DNA of 57,583 nt from assembly GCA_030765455.1 (NCBI GenBank), contig JAVCCM010000045.1, forward strand, positions 1 through 57,583. The letters run 5' to 3'. This document shows, piece by piece, positions 8,911-18,198 of the stretch (its first letter is position 1; every line of letters starts with the position of its first letter). Below the pieces are notes generated by a model. It was not told where the DNA came from, searched no databases, and worked only from the letters and a program-made list of their open reading frames with translations. The DNA is from Candidatus Electryonea clarkiae (GTDB lineage: Bacteria > Electryoneota > Electryoneia > Electryoneales > Electryoneaceae). The position numbers and the translations under genes were made by a program.

Positions 8911-11900
8911 TTACTTTATCAATATTACTTTTTTAATTGATTTAAACGCTCCAGATTTAAACCGGATAAAATAAAGACCGGAAGGGAGTTTAGTTGCATT
9001 CCACGACTTCTCATGTCGTCCAGGTTGTAGAAGAAGGTAGGTGCTTGAAAAAACTTCTCTTCCAAGAATATTGAAAATCTTTATCTCAGCATCACTGCTT
9101 ACTGGAATATCAAACATCATTATCTGAATACCATTAAAAGGATTTGGGTATGGTTGATAAAACTTATATTCTGGTGGAAGAATATAATTTGATAAAACAA
9201 CATTTCCAGTATCGGGTACCGTTGGAGCAAAAGGTCCACCCCAAATACCCATATCATTTCTTGAACCATCATGATCATTGAATAGAGAATCCGGATGACC
9301 ACGGTCATTACACAATGAATAATCTTGAAGACGGAATTCTAATGTATCAATGAATAGTGGATCAATAAGGATGTTTGTGCTATCAATTTCACATCTGTGG
9401 CCAGTTGTATCATTATTATAGAAAGAATTGTACTGTATTTCATTATATTCTGGTATTACGTCATGAACTTTGATTGCAGTTACATTATCGACAAATATAT
9501 TGTTTACTACAGACAGGTTAATCGGAGTATCAACAAATCTAAGACCAATCAAAGATTCTCGGATAATATTATTAGAAAATATCATATTATTGACATTGCC
9601 TATTATTATTCTACTTATCCTCGTGAAGATGTTATTTGCGATCAGTCCACTTGCACTTGTTCCATTCACAAAAGGATTAGCCATATATATTCCGTTATTG
9701 AATGTATTAGAGATAAATTTACTTCTTGTTATTTCAATACGGCTGGAATCAGTTAATTGAATTGTACCCGCAGACACAAAAGTGCAACTGTCAATAATTA
9801 TTGTGGAAGGCTCGTTTTGATCTGTCATCTGGGTAGAATTTCCCTCTTCTGGAGAAACCTCAAAATGACAACTTCGTAAAACAACTTCAGCTCGAAGTAA
9901 TTCTATAAATTTGCCGAAATACTGCGAATCGCGGAGAAAATTGCAGCGCTCAATTATTCCGGAAGCGCCGTTATTTAATACCAGTGAATATCTATTATTT
10001 ATAAAATTGGAATTATCTATATAGAAAACTGTGTTTGAGTCCCCAAGTATGCCAAATTCGCTGAACTCAATTTTAGTAAAAGCTAAAATGGTGCTGTCAT
10101 TCTCTGAGCCAAGCAACCAAATACCGAGCCATCCACGGTCATTGTCGGATTCCGATGTAAAGATGATACTGTCCTCTTCAGTTCCCTCCGCGTGCAATAT
10201 GCCATATACTTTAAATTTTAATCTTTGATCGATTTGTTCAATAAAATTGAAATAAATAGCACATCCAGGCTCTACTGATAAGGTGTCGCCCGCAGGAACA
10301 ATCACATCCTCAACAACCAAGTATGGCGAATTCTCCGTTGTTATAACGCCGTTTGTAATTCCCCTGAGTATAGAGTATTGAATTACTTCACAATAGACAT
10401 GTGTAGAATCAATCTGACCCAAGCCATCTTCAACGATAACATCAAACTCAAACTCTTCGATATCATCAGGAATTGTTCCTGAAACGACCGCGCTGTCCGC
10501 TACCCAGGCGAGGATGTTTTCATCCTCCTCAAGCCAGTCAGGGAGGTTTTCAAAATGGAAGGTGAGGGGACCATCATCATCTATGGCTAATGCGGTATAA
10601 CTGAATTCAGTTCCCGCCTGTTCAATCAATCGAAACGGAGAGATCAGAGCTGGAGGGTTGTCTATACTCTGATCATAGAAGAAAGCTCCAATATCGGCTC
10701 TCGTATCATCGGGATCATCAGGGCTGTCCGGATCACCGGTATCTATACAGGGCGAGTTTGCCTGTAAATGGTAATCGAATGGTTCACCACCGTTGAAGCG
10801 AGGATTTGTATAATAATTAGTCGTATCGAGATCGTCCTCGTCTCCATACTTTAAAACTTCGCTGACATTATAGAAAACGTTATAGTGAACATTTTGTAAA
10901 AATTCGGGATTATGACCAGCATCAATCGCGGGACAATTAACGCCATCGCCGACAAAAATATTATTTACAATAGTGAAATCTTCTGACCACTCTATGCCAC
11001 CCTCGTCGAAAACGAAAGTGTTATTCCTGATAATTATTTGTCTGCGATCATTACCTCGGTCGTCAAGGATATCAGAGTTTGAGATTACAATGTTATTTTC
11101 TATTATTACATCGCTGTTTTCCAGCCAAATAGCATGATAGCTGGGACCGGTGATATAATTATTGCACACCTCAAATTGACGGGAGCCATCTAACTGCAAC
11201 CATGCCATAATATTATTTTCTATGGAACCAATGGAACCATTTGCAATACATGGGCCGGACATTGTGTTATCATGAATATTTACATTACTCCCTCGACCGG
11301 TGATGCGATAGACATTATTATCATAGATTTCCGCGTTTGTATCGCCAACGTATATCCTGTTTACCCTGTTACCGTAAACAGGCGCAACCACTCCCTCTTC
11401 GACATTAAAATTCACACCACCGCTGTTGTTCTGAAATAAATATGGACCACCGAAATGCATGGATATTTGTAAAGGATCTTCATTAGAGATATAGAAATCG
11501 CAGAACTCAATCGTATCCGCACCGAAATAATTTCTGTAAGCATACGACGTATCATTGAGAAAAAAGCTCGAATGACGTGCAACAAATGAATGAATACCGG
11601 TGTTATACAACACACTTCGAGCTGAATCAATGACACAATATTCAAGATTGATAATTCCTTCAATATGTCCGGTCTCCATACCAAAACCGGGAAACGGAGA
11701 ATCAGGAGAAGTAAAATAGACAGAATCACCCTCTTCTCCGATTGCTTCAAGCGTACCATGGATATAAAACGGATACTGATCCTCATCCTGATCCTGGAAC
11801 TCGACTGTTACGCCGGGCTCGATGGTTAGAGTGCTGTCTTCGGGGATGATCAGAGTGTCCATTACGAGGTAAGGGCTGCCCTCTTCGTCCCAGACTCCAT

Positions 11901-12039
11901 AGACGTCGCCCTCGACCTCGGTCTGGGCGTACAGGTTCACATTGATATTGAGGGATAAAAAGGGTATAAGGATAAAGATAACAACAACACATTGGATGTG
12001 GTTCAGGGAAGTAATTTTATCTTGAAATGCAGCAATCAT
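8911..12039 (-). CDS. Secreted double beta-helix protein with Ig-like domain and T9SS sorting domain
   Basis: 1042 residues. The order of parts is a long signal peptide (about 1-39, hydrophobic core VVVIFILIPFLSLNI), beta-helix 1 (about 45-460, with repeated N-N-x-I/F and Y-x-N-x-V rungs), a cadherin/He_PIG-like Ig domain (about 468-560, starting NPPALISPF and containing VSGTIPDD), beta-helix 2 (about 565-900) and a sorting domain with YQPYPNPFNGIQIMMF, F-N-I-L-G-R-E and the terminal SIKKVILIK. Both helices begin with the same 'S-P-Y-L-V-V/M' + 'I-P-x-x-x-x-L-x-I/V-E-P-G' module, indicating internal duplication. The protein is presumably a surface adhesin or polysaccharide-binding protein. 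The start codon has AGGATGGA upstream. Third-position AT content looks higher than in the propeller genes that follow. Confidence 0.85.
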   Translation of the reverse strand: MIAAFQDKITSLNHIQCVVVIFILIPFLSLNINVNLYAQTEVEGDVYGVWDEEGSPYLVMDTLIIPEDSTLTIEPGVTVEFQDQDEDQYPFYIHGTLEAIGEEGDSVYFTSPDSPFPGFGMETGHIEGIINLEYCVIDSARSVLYNTGIHSFVARHSSFFLNDTSYAYRNYFGADTIEFCDFYISNEDPLQISMHFGGPYLFQNNSGGVNFNVEEGVVAPVYGNRVNRIYVGDTNAEIYDNNVYRITGRGSNVNIHDNTMSGPCIANGSIGSIENNIMAWLQLDGSRQFEVCNNYITGPSYHAIWLENSDVIIENNIVISNSDILDDRGNDRRQIIIRNNTFVFDEGGIEWSEDFTIVNNIFVGDGVNCPAIDAGHNPEFLQNVHYNVFYNVSEVLKYGDEDDLDTTNYYTNPRFNGGEPFDYHLQANSPCIDTGDPDSPDDPDDTRADIGAFFYDQSIDNPPALISPFRLIEQAGTEFSYTALAIDDDGPLTFHFENLPDWLEEDENILAWVADSAVVSGTIPDDIEEFEFDVIVEDGLGQIDSTHVYCEVIQYSILRGITNGVITTENSPYLVVEDVIVPAGDTLSVEPGCAIYFNFIEQIDQRLKFKVYGILHAEGTEEDSIIFTSESDNDRGWLGIWLLGSENDSTILAFTKIEFSEFGILGDSNTVFYIDNSNFINNRYSLVLNNGASGIIERCNFLRDSQYFGKFIELLRAEVVLRSCHFEVSPEEGNSTQMTDQNEPSTIIIDSCTFVSAGTIQLTDSSRIEITRSKFISNTFNNGIYMANPFVNGTSASGLIANNIFTRISRIIIGNVNNMIFSNNIIRESLIGLRFVDTPINLSVVNNIFVDNVTAIKVHDVIPEYNEIQYNSFYNNDTTGHRCEIDSTNILIDPLFIDTLEFRLQDYSLCNDRGHPDSLFNDHDGSRNDMGIWGGPFAPTVPDTGNVVLSNYILPPEYKFYQPYPNPFNGIQIMMFDIPVSSDAEIKIFNILGREVFSSTYLLLQPGRHEKSWNATKLPSGLYFIRFKSGAFKSIKKVILIK

Positions 12040-12246
12040 TTATTCCATCCTGATATAAACATTTTTAGTAGATATACTATCACAGAATAAATATGTTCTT
12101 AACATATACTCAGAATTAGTAAACAAATCAGCCTGAACAAAAATAAATAGTCTCTGAGAGTCAAATTATGGCAAAATGTCGGCAATACGGGTAAATCGTT
12201 TGGGATTTTACTTATATGGTTTTGAAAATTTTAGATCATGTATGTT

Positions 12247-12471
12247 TATACAAATCTGGTTGTTCATCTGTTATTGATAAAGTAAAATTATCAGAAACTT
12301 AGAGTCGATCAGTCAGAAATAGAACAACAAACCGCAGAGAACACAAAGTATGCACTAAGATCACAAAGACAATCTCCGCGCTCTTTGCGAATTCTTTGAG
12401 TACTTTGTGGTTTTTCTTTTTAGCGCTGCTGAACTAGAGATCGTTCAAGTACATGTTATATATTAACGAGG
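12247..12471 (-). repeat. Dispersed ~190-225-bp repeat, copy A (inverted relative to copies B and C)
   Basis: The reverse complement of this stretch is nearly identical in its ~115-bp core to segments near 57.1 kb and 57.4 kb, including AAAAACCACAAAGTACTC, the EcoRI-like GAATTC and TTCTCTGCGGTTTG. The flanks also match: the left flank is shared with copy B and the right flank with copy C, so copy A looks like the full-length element. Its two ends are loosely inverse (CCACAAAG and CTTTGTG arms), so a folded RNA or DNA is possible. No coding potential is seen. The remainder of 12040-12592 is AT-rich and holds only the terminator below. Confidence 0.8.
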
Positions 12472-12523
12472 TAAAGCTTTCAGGAAATAGTATTTAAACA
12501 TACAGCTTTAATAAAATATAAAA

Positions 12524-12543
12524 CACGGGCAATTTTACCCGTG
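12524..12543 (-). terminator. Rho-independent terminator of the propeller operon
   Basis: On the minus strand CACGGG-N8-CCCGTG is followed by TTTTATATTTT, a good intrinsic terminator. It lies 49 nt after the stop of the gene at 12593-14602, which is the last gene of a two-gene operon. Confidence 0.75.
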
Positions 12544-12592
12544 ATTTTTGTTAGAATCTTATGCGTTTTAGATCTTGTCAGAACAGGTGTCC

Positions 12593-14602
12593 TTATTTCA
12601 GGTAAACTATTTTCTGAATAAAGTTCGTGCCTTTATATGAAGCCTTGATAAAATACATTCCGCTATGCAGTGATTCGTTGGCTGTCCAATTAACGTTGTG
12701 AGTACCGGTCTCATATTGACCGGATGCCAACGTTGTTACTTCATGACCAAGCAGGTTATAAACTTTAATAATTACTTTCCCTTCGGCGGGGAGATGGAAT
12801 ATTATTTTTGTAGATGAATTGAAAGGACTGGGGTATATGCTCTTTATACTGAATTGCGAAGGAATACCGTTTGATTGTTTATCTTCTATACCTTGGAAGT
12901 CAATTTGATTTTCAATATATGTACCTGTTCTTTTAAAATTACCTTTCTCACAGGGAAACATCGATTCTCCGGCAATTCCATCTGTGTCCCAAACATATAT
13001 ACGACCATCTACTGAGGATGCCATTAATTCAATTGTGCCATCACCGTCAAGGTCATAGGCTGTCGGGGAGGATGCAAACTGAATATCTTCTTCGTTCCCA
13101 TAAGCGGCGCCCACTTCCACACCATCAGCGTCGTAGGCAATCAATCCGGCAGGATTATCCTCCAACGAATAACGCTGGGACACTATTACTTCGGGCAGCC
13201 CATCTCCTGTAACATCGGCAAAAACAGGTGATCCGCCAATCCAGGGACCGCCGGGCCAACGCGGAAATCCTTCTCGTAAACCTGAGCCCTGCTCGAAGAC
13301 CAAAACACGAGCCCATCCTTCAGCTTCCACGGTTCCTACAGCAAAATCGAGTACACCGTTATCGTCCATATCCGCAATCGCAACAGAACCATAAGGATGA
13401 CCGGCAGGGACTTCAATGGGGAAGCCATCCACCAGTTCGCCATTACTGTTCCAGGCATAAATCCCGTTGGTACCACCAATTTCTTTACACCTGATGATTA
13501 CTTCCAGACCGTCCTCACCATCAATGTCTGCCAGGGTTGGTGATCCTCCAATAGAATAAAAGCCATCGACTTGCCATCCATCCAATTCAGTTCCATCAGC
13601 ATTCCACGCCAGGATTCTACCGGTATCTTCCATATTTTGACCGGTGCCAATAACGATTTCAGGCTCGCCGTCACCATCAATATCTCCCACAACCGGGGAG
13701 GATGATGAAGGATTGGAATATATCTTAGGCCAGCCCTCAATATCATAACCATCACCGTCAAAAGCGTGTAGGAATCCTTCCCTCGGTGCAGGTGCAAAAG
13801 GATCATAAATATGTACAATCAATTCTTCAGTTCCATTACCGTCTATATCATGCACTGCAGGAATCCCGGCAAACATACCAACACCAACGTCGAGCCAGTG
13901 CAAATCCTCTACTTCATACGGTGAATAATCGAATGCGAACATTATTCCGGAACTTGTTCCCATTATAACTTCTTCGTCACCATCACTATCTATATCTATT
14001 GACGCTCCGGTTTCCCAGGACCGGGTGGATATCCAGGTTTCCTGTCGGTTTGGTGCAAATGGATCCAGAGGATATCCCGGCACACCTCCCCCGCTGTGCT
14101 GCCAGGCATATAAATAGCCTTCAATAGTATTTATCACAACCTCGAGGTCGCCATTGCCGTCAAGATCAGACAAGGTTGGAACTTGATGGCTGATAGCTGG
14201 GAAACCGTTCATTTGTTCGGGCCAGCCCCAGGAAAACTCAAATTCTTCCGGATCATCCAGCTCGTTGAAAATTCCACTATTTTGGTCACTCATTAACCTA
14301 ATGGGAGCTGAAGCTTGCGGGAAGTTCAGGTTTTCTAATCTGCCCAGGTTTTTCTCATCGACCAGGGCGGTTACGTATGAATTCTCCCTGTTCCATTCCA
14401 CAAGCATTCGGTTGCCCCAGGCAACGGGGTAAATACCTGTTTCAACATCAATCAGATTAAAGCCTTCCTCAGCTAACCTGATGACATCTTCATCAGATTC
14501 AACGGAAAATTTGACAGCATAACCCTCAAAAACAGCTGAATAGCCTACTTGAAATAGAACAAGTGCGGCAACAATACTCAAGATTGTGTATTTACTTGAC
14601 AT
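12593..14602 (-). CDS. Secreted FG-GAP/VCBS-repeat propeller protein with T9SS sorting domain
   Basis: 669 residues. A signal peptide (about 1-22) is followed by a ~100-residue N-terminal region and then an integrin-like FG-GAP propeller (about 130-560). Eight acidic calcium-type loops are visible in the propeller: DLDGNGDLEV, DIDSDGDEEV, DIDGNGTEEL, DIDGDGEPEI, DIDGEDGLEV, DMDDNGVLDF, DVTGDGLPEV and DLDGDGTIEL. The C-terminal sorting domain has IYPSPFNSSTKIIFHLP, V-Y-N-L-L-G-H-E-V and the end FIQKIVYLK. Its start overlaps the last codons of the upstream gene by 11 nt, so the two are co-transcribed and probably translationally coupled. A surface-exposed binding or adhesion role is likely; nothing suggests an enzyme. 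Confidence 0.86.
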   Translation of the reverse strand: MSSKYTILSIVAALVLFQVGYSAVFEGYAVKFSVESDEDVIRLAEEGFNLIDVETGIYPVAWGNRMLVEWNRENSYVTALVDEKNLGRLENLNFPQASAPIRLMSDQNSGIFNELDDPEEFEFSWGWPEQMNGFPAISHQVPTLSDLDGNGDLEVVINTIEGYLYAWQHSGGGVPGYPLDPFAPNRQETWISTRSWETGASIDIDSDGDEEVIMGTSSGIMFAFDYSPYEVEDLHWLDVGVGMFAGIPAVHDIDGNGTEELIVHIYDPFAPAPREGFLHAFDGDGYDIEGWPKIYSNPSSSSPVVGDIDGDGEPEIVIGTGQNMEDTGRILAWNADGTELDGWQVDGFYSIGGSPTLADIDGEDGLEVIIRCKEIGGTNGIYAWNSNGELVDGFPIEVPAGHPYGSVAIADMDDNGVLDFAVGTVEAEGWARVLVFEQGSGLREGFPRWPGGPWIGGSPVFADVTGDGLPEVIVSQRYSLEDNPAGLIAYDADGVEVGAAYGNEEDIQFASSPTAYDLDGDGTIELMASSVDGRIYVWDTDGIAGESMFPCEKGNFKRTGTYIENQIDFQGIEDKQSNGIPSQFSIKSIYPSPFNSSTKIIFHLPAEGKVIIKVYNLLGHEVTTLASGQYETGTHNVNWTANESLHSGMYFIKASYKGTNFIQKIVYLK

Positions 14603-17507
14603 ACATCACTCTGGTTGAAACCTTTGCTTTGTTATCCATGCGAATAAAATACATTCCTGACGATAACTGGCTTGAGGGCTGCCATACAGCAACAGCACTC
14701 CCACCGCCGGGGGCTATTGTCATTATATCTACGAGTTGTCCCAACGAATTATAGATTCCCAGTGGGATCAGGGAATGAGTCGGCAGATTGAATTCAAGAC
14801 GAACAGAACTGTTGAAAGGATTAGGATAAGCAGACTTGATTGAGTAGTTGTTGGGGAGAATATTTATTCCCGTGTTCTCTGATACTCCGGTTGCCTCTGT
14901 TCCGCCTGTGAAGAAGCGGACAATGCCATTCCTGGTACAACAGGCAATTTCAACAGAATAATTCCATTCTACATCTTCGACCTGGCAAATGCTCTGCACA
15001 TATCTACCATCGCCCCCCTCAGTGTATGACCATAATACATCGCTGCCATCACCCTCAAAAATAGAAATCCTGTTGCCTGCTGTTCCAACAGCAAACTCGG
15101 GAATTCCATCTCCATTGAGATCATGAATTTTTTTAATATCAAGCGCAGAATTTCCAACATTTCTTGTATAATATGTCTCGCCGTTATCAGTAAGAACTCC
15201 AACTATAGCACCATTTGATTGTCCGATGACTACAAGCTCATCTTCAATATCAATGAAATTGCCAAGGTTTACAGCTTGTGATCCATTTCCTACATCCTCT
15301 GCTGCCCAGATTTCTTCACCGTTTTCAGGATCGATTGCCACAAGACCATTAGTAAATGAAACAACGATATCATCAATATCAGAACCACCAACATCTTGTA
15401 TGTTCAGGATTTTGTAAACACCACCACCTATATTGTTACCCCAGATCGGATAACCTGTAGTACCATCAATAGCGTAAAGCATATTGTCCGATGTGCCCGC
15501 GATAATCTCCCTGATTCCATCTCCATTTGTGTCAGGTCCCAGGATTGCCGTGTAAAAATCACCCTGTTGTGAACTAATCCAGATTGGGAAGCCGGTCGCA
15601 CCATTATGAATTTGAACTCTTTGCGGACCGCCTCCATCTTCATTAGTTCCAAAGACAATCATCACATCCGGCAGATCATCATCATCCAGATCCGGAACAG
15701 CCCTGACGTCCGTAACAGGTGAGCCGCCCAGGGCTTCGGAATCAAGAGTCCAGATCATGCTTCCATCGTAACCGCTTACCGCTACCACAACTCCCAAACC
15801 GCTGGTGCCGGAACGATCTCCATCTGAGCCATAAACTAAATCGATATACCCATCGTCATCGATGTCTTCGATAGTGGTAGCCATTTCATTTCGTGTCAGG
15901 TAGCCAGTATCGTCATTCAATCCTGGTTCTTCAGCCCCTGGAAGAGTAACTTTTGCCTGATACAATATCTGCGCATTATCATTGGCATTTGAGTTATAAG
16001 CAATCACGTTGCCATCAAGAGTTATTCCCACAATAGCGGTATGGCCAATACCGGCGATATCAGAAATTTCGCCAACAAACGAGAAACCTTCAAGAATTTC
16101 GTCCCCGTTTTCATGTTCCCAAAGTACCGTGCCGCCCGGCGGGTATTCCTCTGCTGCATTACCCCGAAGACCTACGGTTATTGATGGATGTATTTCATCG
16201 TTCGTTGTGATTGTAAAAGATTCTTCTGCCAGACCGGATAACAATGGTCTCCACCAGATTGCCAGGCTGTCAACTCGGCCGCCGCTTATGTGCTTAGGCA
16301 GATCTTCTGAAATGAAGAAGTCTTCAGTAGTAGATTCGAATGATTCTATAACTAATATTGGAGAGCCAAGATTTGAAAAAACAAAATATTTAACCTGCAT
16401 CGCATCAAGTTCATGCTGCATCCTGATAGTTCCAAAATTTAGTGGATCTTCCCTCGTGATAGTATTGAAGGTCTGGCTAGAATATCCACCAATTGCAAAG
16501 ATATCAAATTCATGGTACGAGAAATTTGGGTCATTGGTTGTCATGTAAACATAGGGCTGGCTGAAATTACCTATTCCCGGTGGATCAAAATTGAGAGAAA
16601 ATGTCAGGCTTTGATATTCCTGAAGCCATGCCGGTAGAGTCGGTACATCGATTTCAAATCCTGTTGGATTGCCGGCGAACCGAACCTGTATAACATTAAG
16701 AGGGGCCCTACCGGAATTCAAAATTGTTACTTCAATTGTCGAATCATAATCGACTGTTACAGCGCCATAGTCCAGTTCCAGCGGTTCTACTGATGCAACG
16801 GGGACAGCGGGGCGCGAATCTATTCTATAAATTCGGTCTGCATCATCATCTGGGCCCTCGTCCAATAACCATAGCCATCTGCCATCATAGGCTAGACCCT
16901 TGGGGCTGCCATAAGGAGCTTCGAATGAATCAAGTACCGCAGCATTGTCAGGATTCAACATGCGGACATATCCATCGTCTTCATCCGCAACCCAGATGTT
17001 TCCATTCTGCCATGCCAGGGCGCGAGGCTGAGTGCCGGGAACCATGAGTATTCCAAGACTGTCTCCGGATACAGTATCTAAACGGTACAAATAACCGGTA
17101 GGTTGATGATAACTTCCAACCCAAAGATCGCCGTCACCAGCCGTGATGCCAGTCATAAATTCTCCCGGAAGATCCCACTCCTGGACAACTCTTCCGGCGG
17201 GAGTAATACCGTAAATTGCCGATTCCGGCGAATCATTTACATACCATAACATATTGGCAAACCAATCAATTCCATAACAGCCGCGAGCCGGTGAATCGAT
17301 AGTTCCAAGAACTGTACCGTCATCGTCAGCTATTCGGGATATAGCATCTCCATCGTCTCCAAGATGTCCCATCCAAATCGATTCGCCGTCATGCGCAATA
17401 CCACTGGCTGTTTCGTCAACGTCGAAATCACTTACAAATGTGACAGCATGTGAAGAGGTGACCAATAGTAAGACAAGAAAAAAAACTGCGGGTTTACTGT
17501 AATGCAC
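14592..17507 (-). CDS. Secreted two-propeller protein with anchor domain and T9SS sorting domain
   Basis: 971 residues from the GTG at 17507, which I prefer to a TTG 42 nt upstream because AGGAG lies 8 nt before it and because it puts the signal peptide (hydrophobic AVFFLVLLLVTSSHA) at the very N-terminus. A first NHL/Vgb-like propeller (about 20-240) has repeated 'A-W-x-N-G-N-I-W-V-A-D' blades. A choice-of-anchor D-type beta-sandwich follows (about 245-455), then a second FG-GAP/PQQ-like propeller (about 465-870) with DIDDDGYIDL, DTNGDGIREI and DLNGDGIPEF loops. The sorting domain contains YPNPFNSSVRLEFNLP and ends STRVMYVK. It heads the two-gene operon with 12593-14602. Probably a surface protein of unknown ligand. 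Confidence 0.85.
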   Translation of the reverse strand: MHYSKPAVFFLVLLLVTSSHAVTFVSDFDVDETASGIAHDGESIWMGHLGDDGDAISRIADDDGTVLGTIDSPARGCYGIDWFANMLWYVNDSPESAIYGITPAGRVVQEWDLPGEFMTGITAGDGDLWVGSYHQPTGYLYRLDTVSGDSLGILMVPGTQPRALAWQNGNIWVADEDDGYVRMLNPDNAAVLDSFEAPYGSPKGLAYDGRWLWLLDEGPDDDADRIYRIDSRPAVPVASVEPLELDYGAVTVDYDSTIEVTILNSGRAPLNVIQVRFAGNPTGFEIDVPTLPAWLQEYQSLTFSLNFDPPGIGNFSQPYVYMTTNDPNFSYHEFDIFAIGGYSSQTFNTITREDPLNFGTIRMQHELDAMQVKYFVFSNLGSPILVIESFESTTEDFFISEDLPKHISGGRVDSLAIWWRPLLSGLAEESFTITTNDEIHPSITVGLRGNAAEEYPPGGTVLWEHENGDEILEGFSFVGEISDIAGIGHTAIVGITLDGNVIAYNSNANDNAQILYQAKVTLPGAEEPGLNDDTGYLTRNEMATTIEDIDDDGYIDLVYGSDGDRSGTSGLGVVVAVSGYDGSMIWTLDSEALGGSPVTDVRAVPDLDDDDLPDVMIVFGTNEDGGGPQRVQIHNGATGFPIWISSQQGDFYTAILGPDTNGDGIREIIAGTSDNMLYAIDGTTGYPIWGNNIGGGVYKILNIQDVGGSDIDDIVVSFTNGLVAIDPENGEEIWAAEDVGNGSQAVNLGNFIDIEDELVVIGQSNGAIVGVLTDNGETYYTRNVGNSALDIKKIHDLNGDGIPEFAVGTAGNRISIFEGDGSDVLWSYTEGGDGRYVQSICQVEDVEWNYSVEIACCTRNGIVRFFTGGTEATGVSENTGINILPNNYSIKSAYPNPFNSSVRLEFNLPTHSLIPLGIYNSLGQLVDIMTIAPGGGSAVAVWQPSSQLSSGMYFIRMDNKAKVSTRVMYVK

Positions 17508-17955
17508 TACGATGTCTCCTGGGTTGTTTAGTTTCGGGATAACCTTCAAAGATATGCAAAAATCATTCCCTGGAGGTAATAAAAAATTATTTTTTTATTC
17601 ATCAAACGACCAATTGAATCAATGTTTTAAAGAATTAATATTCAAGGTTGTAACTACGCATTAGATATCTGGACTTCTAATCCTGCTGTTTAAATTGCGA
17701 AGTTCAACGATTGATAGTGGAGAGATACTGTGCAATATTAGTGACGAGTCTGCATCGTTTGCACTTTAAAGACGATATGGAAATGAATTTACTCACATGA
17801 TACGATTTGTTTAGGTGACAAATCATCATCTTTGTGATTTGATCCGGTAGTGCCTCGTGGGTTAAATATAGCACTTGACTGAATAAGTGGTTCCTTCTAA
17901 TTTGGATGCTTGTTATTTAGAAGTATAAATATTTATATTCATTGACTTAACCTAT
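17508..17955. other. Intergenic region upstream of the tRNA pair
   Basis: About 450 bp without a gene. It probably contains divergent promoters for the propeller operon (minus) and the tRNA pair (plus). A possible tRNA promoter is TTGACT (17875-17880), a 17-bp spacer and TAATTT (17898-17903). I see no repeat or structured element in it. Confidence 0.4.
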
Positions 17956-18029
17956 CGGGGCGTAGCGCAGCCCGGCAGCGCACCGGCTTTGGGAGCCGGG
18001 GGTCGTCGGTTCGAATCCGACCGCCCCGA
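17956..18029 (+). tRNA. tRNA-Pro (TGG)
   Basis: A full cloverleaf is visible: acceptor arms CGGGGCG (17956-17962) and CGCCCCG (18022-18028), anticodon stem CCGGC/GCCGG around loop TTTGGGA with anticodon TGG at 17990-17992, and a T-loop TTCGAAT. The 3' CCA is not encoded. It lies 22 bp upstream of tRNA-Arg and is probably co-transcribed with it. Confidence 0.95.
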
Positions 18030-18051
18030 CAAATACTGGTAGTTTGTTTTT

Positions 18052-18125
18052 GCGCTCGTAGCTCAACCGGATAGAGCATCGGCCTTCTAAGCCGGGGGTT
18101 TTGGGTTCGAGTCCCAACGGGCGTA
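18052..18125 (+). tRNA. tRNA-Arg (TCT)
   Basis: Acceptor arms GCGCTCG (18052-18058) and CGGGCGT (18118-18124) pair with one T-G and one G-T wobble. The anticodon loop CTTCTAA gives TCT at 18086-18088, and the T-loop is TTCGAGT. CCA is not encoded. The 3' half of this gene is duplicated 35.4 kb downstream, which marks it as the likely integration target of a genomic island. Confidence 0.94.
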
Positions 18126-18139
18126 CTTATTATATATCA
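18076..18139 (+). repeat. Left direct repeat (att-like) in the 3' half of tRNA-Arg
   Basis: This 64-bp segment covers the anticodon arm, T-arm and acceptor 3' end of tRNA-Arg plus 14 bp beyond it (ending TTATATATCA). It recurs at 53512-53575 in the same orientation with two mismatches by eye. Such a pair, with the intact tRNA at one end and only its 3' part at the other, is the classic footprint of tyrosine-recombinase integration. Confidence 0.75.
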
Positions 18140-18198
18140 TTGTCATAAAGCTAAAACACTGAAGAAATCAAGAGCGTGAAAGTTGGGTTGACAATTTA

